DNA of 64,000 bases, taken from positions 4,712,001 to 4,776,000 of the forward strand of contig NZ_CP169244.1 in the NCBI RefSeq assembly GCF_041902385.1, read 5' to 3'. Positions 63,373 to 64,000 of the stretch are shown one piece after another. Origin of the DNA: Arcticibacter sp041902385. Lineage in GTDB: Bacteria; Bacteroidota; Bacteroidia; Sphingobacteriales; Sphingobacteriaceae. The position numbers and the translations under genes are program-made. Position 1 is the stretch's first letter; each line of letters starts with the position of its first letter. Under the pieces are notes generated by a model that saw only the letters and a list, made by a program, of their open reading frames with translations, made no database searches and was not told the origin of the DNA.

Positions 63373-64000
63373 ATGAGTTTATCTCCTTTATTTGCAATTT
63401 CCCCGGTAGACGGACGCTACAGCAAGGCAACAAAAGAACTTTCTGCATATTTTTCTGAAGCAGCCCTGATCAAGTTCAGAGTATACATAGAAATTGAATA
63501 TTTCATCGCTCTGTGCAATATTCCCCTTCCTCAGCTTCAAAATTTTCCTGCCGACAAGTTTTCCAGCCTTCGTTCGATCTACGAAAACTTCACGGAAGAA
63601 AATGCACTTCGCATTAAGGAGATTGAAAGTATCACCAATCATGACGTTAAAGCCGTCGAGTACTTCATTAAAGAGCAATTTGATGCGATGACTCTTGGTG
63701 CCTTCAAAGAGTTTATTCATTTTGGTCTTACATCGCAAGACATCAACAATACAGCAATTCCACACTCGTTTAAGCTGGGAATCAAAGAAAGCTGGCTCCC
63801 TGCTATCGAAGAGCTTACCGCGAAACTTAAGTCTCTTGCTGCGGAATGGAAAGATATCCCGATGCTTGCCCATACTCATGGACAGCCTGCATCACCTACC
63901 CGGCTGGGAAAAGAACTCCAGGTTTACATCGAGCGGATTGAAGCTCAGGTAGAACAGCTGGAAACGATACCTTACTCGGCGAAATTCGGAGGAGCAACAG
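63373..64000 (+). CDS. purB: Adenylosuccinate lyase PurB, 3' end outside window
   Basis: Fumarase-superfamily enzyme for purine and AMP synthesis. The first 209 codons are visible: LFAISPVDGRYSKATKELSA, then HFGLTSQDINNTAIP (histidine and substrate contact), THGQPASPTRLGKEL (second conserved region with His). The end lies beyond 64000. Third purine gene in the window after purK and purE, though not in the same operon. Confidence 0.92.
   Translation, partial: MSLSPLFAISPVDGRYSKATKELSAYFSEAALIKFRVYIEIEYFIALCNIPLPQLQNFPADKFSSLRSIYENFTEENALRIKEIESITNHDVKAVEYFIKEQFDAMTLGAFKEFIHFGLTSQDINNTAIPHSFKLGIKESWLPAIEELTAKLKSLAAEWKDIPMLAHTHGQPASPTRLGKELQVYIERIEAQVEQLETIPYSAKFGGAT

Noticed and set aside
1..64000. 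tRNA, rRNA, tmRNA or insertion sequence genes
   Set aside because: I looked for cloverleaf-like pairs, rRNA-like blocks and transposase motifs and saw none; a dedicated RNA search would settle this.

Overview
The window looks like chromosome from a Bacteroidota bacterium, most likely Sphingobacteriales (Sphingobacteriaceae-like). Supporting signs are TAnnTTTG-type -7 promoter boxes close to start codons, few Shine-Dalgarno sequences, Bacteroidota-type ParC, ClpC, EttA and NuoA-D, small Asp-Ser/Thr-rich lipoproteins and a DUF5723 protein. I found no rRNA, tRNA, CRISPR array, prophage or insertion sequence. The placement rests on gene style, not on a marker search.

Layout. 1-10 kb: a cytochrome-c peroxidase cut by the left edge, msrA, parC, an intergenic repeat zone, clpC and the translation factor ettA. 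10-19 kb: a voltage-gated K+ channel and a YciI protein, a metallophosphoesterase, a TspO-like membrane protein, a CvpA-CAP fusion translationally coupled to a double ABC ATPase, a tiny membrane lipoprotein and a ClC channel. 19-32 kb: an RRM RNA-binding protein, dinB, a glycosyltransferase, envelope proteins, an HMA-like/Crp/pirin group, an epimerase-like protein and a two-component system preceded by a secreted Lys/Asp-rich protein. 32-45 kb: EamA transporter, M1 peptidase, DUF92 protein, phosphosugar mutase, YkuK, a CPA2 antiporter with a DtxR regulator, smpB and pcm. 45-54 kb: priA, DUF423, a two-gene envelope unit, tsaB and yidD-rnpA-rpmH. 54-64 kb: nuoAB, purKE, yqgE, pdxH-nuoCD, an ECF sigma factor overlapping a membrane-anchored serine protease, two small lipoproteins and the start of purB.

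Points of interest. (1) Two near-identical copies of a ~65-nt candidate small RNA lie about 11 kb apart on opposite strands (20676-20740 and 31461-31528). (2) A dispersed intergenic repeat has an inverted-repeat core with a compensatory base-pair change between copies. (3) The ECF sigma gene overlaps a gene that fuses an anti-sigma-like cytoplasmic segment to a periplasmic trypsin-like protease, and the divergent promoter region carries two outward GTAACCC boxes. (4) The nuo genes are split into nuoAB and pdxH-nuoCD by purine and other genes. (5) Four conserved genes are each broken by a one-base shortage in a homopolymer (10456, 12227, 27712, 33964), which points to sequencing error more than gene decay.

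Functionally this is ordinary backbone (DNA topology, proteolysis, translation quality control, respiration, purine and PLP metabolism) mixed with envelope, ion-homeostasis and stress-sensing modules.
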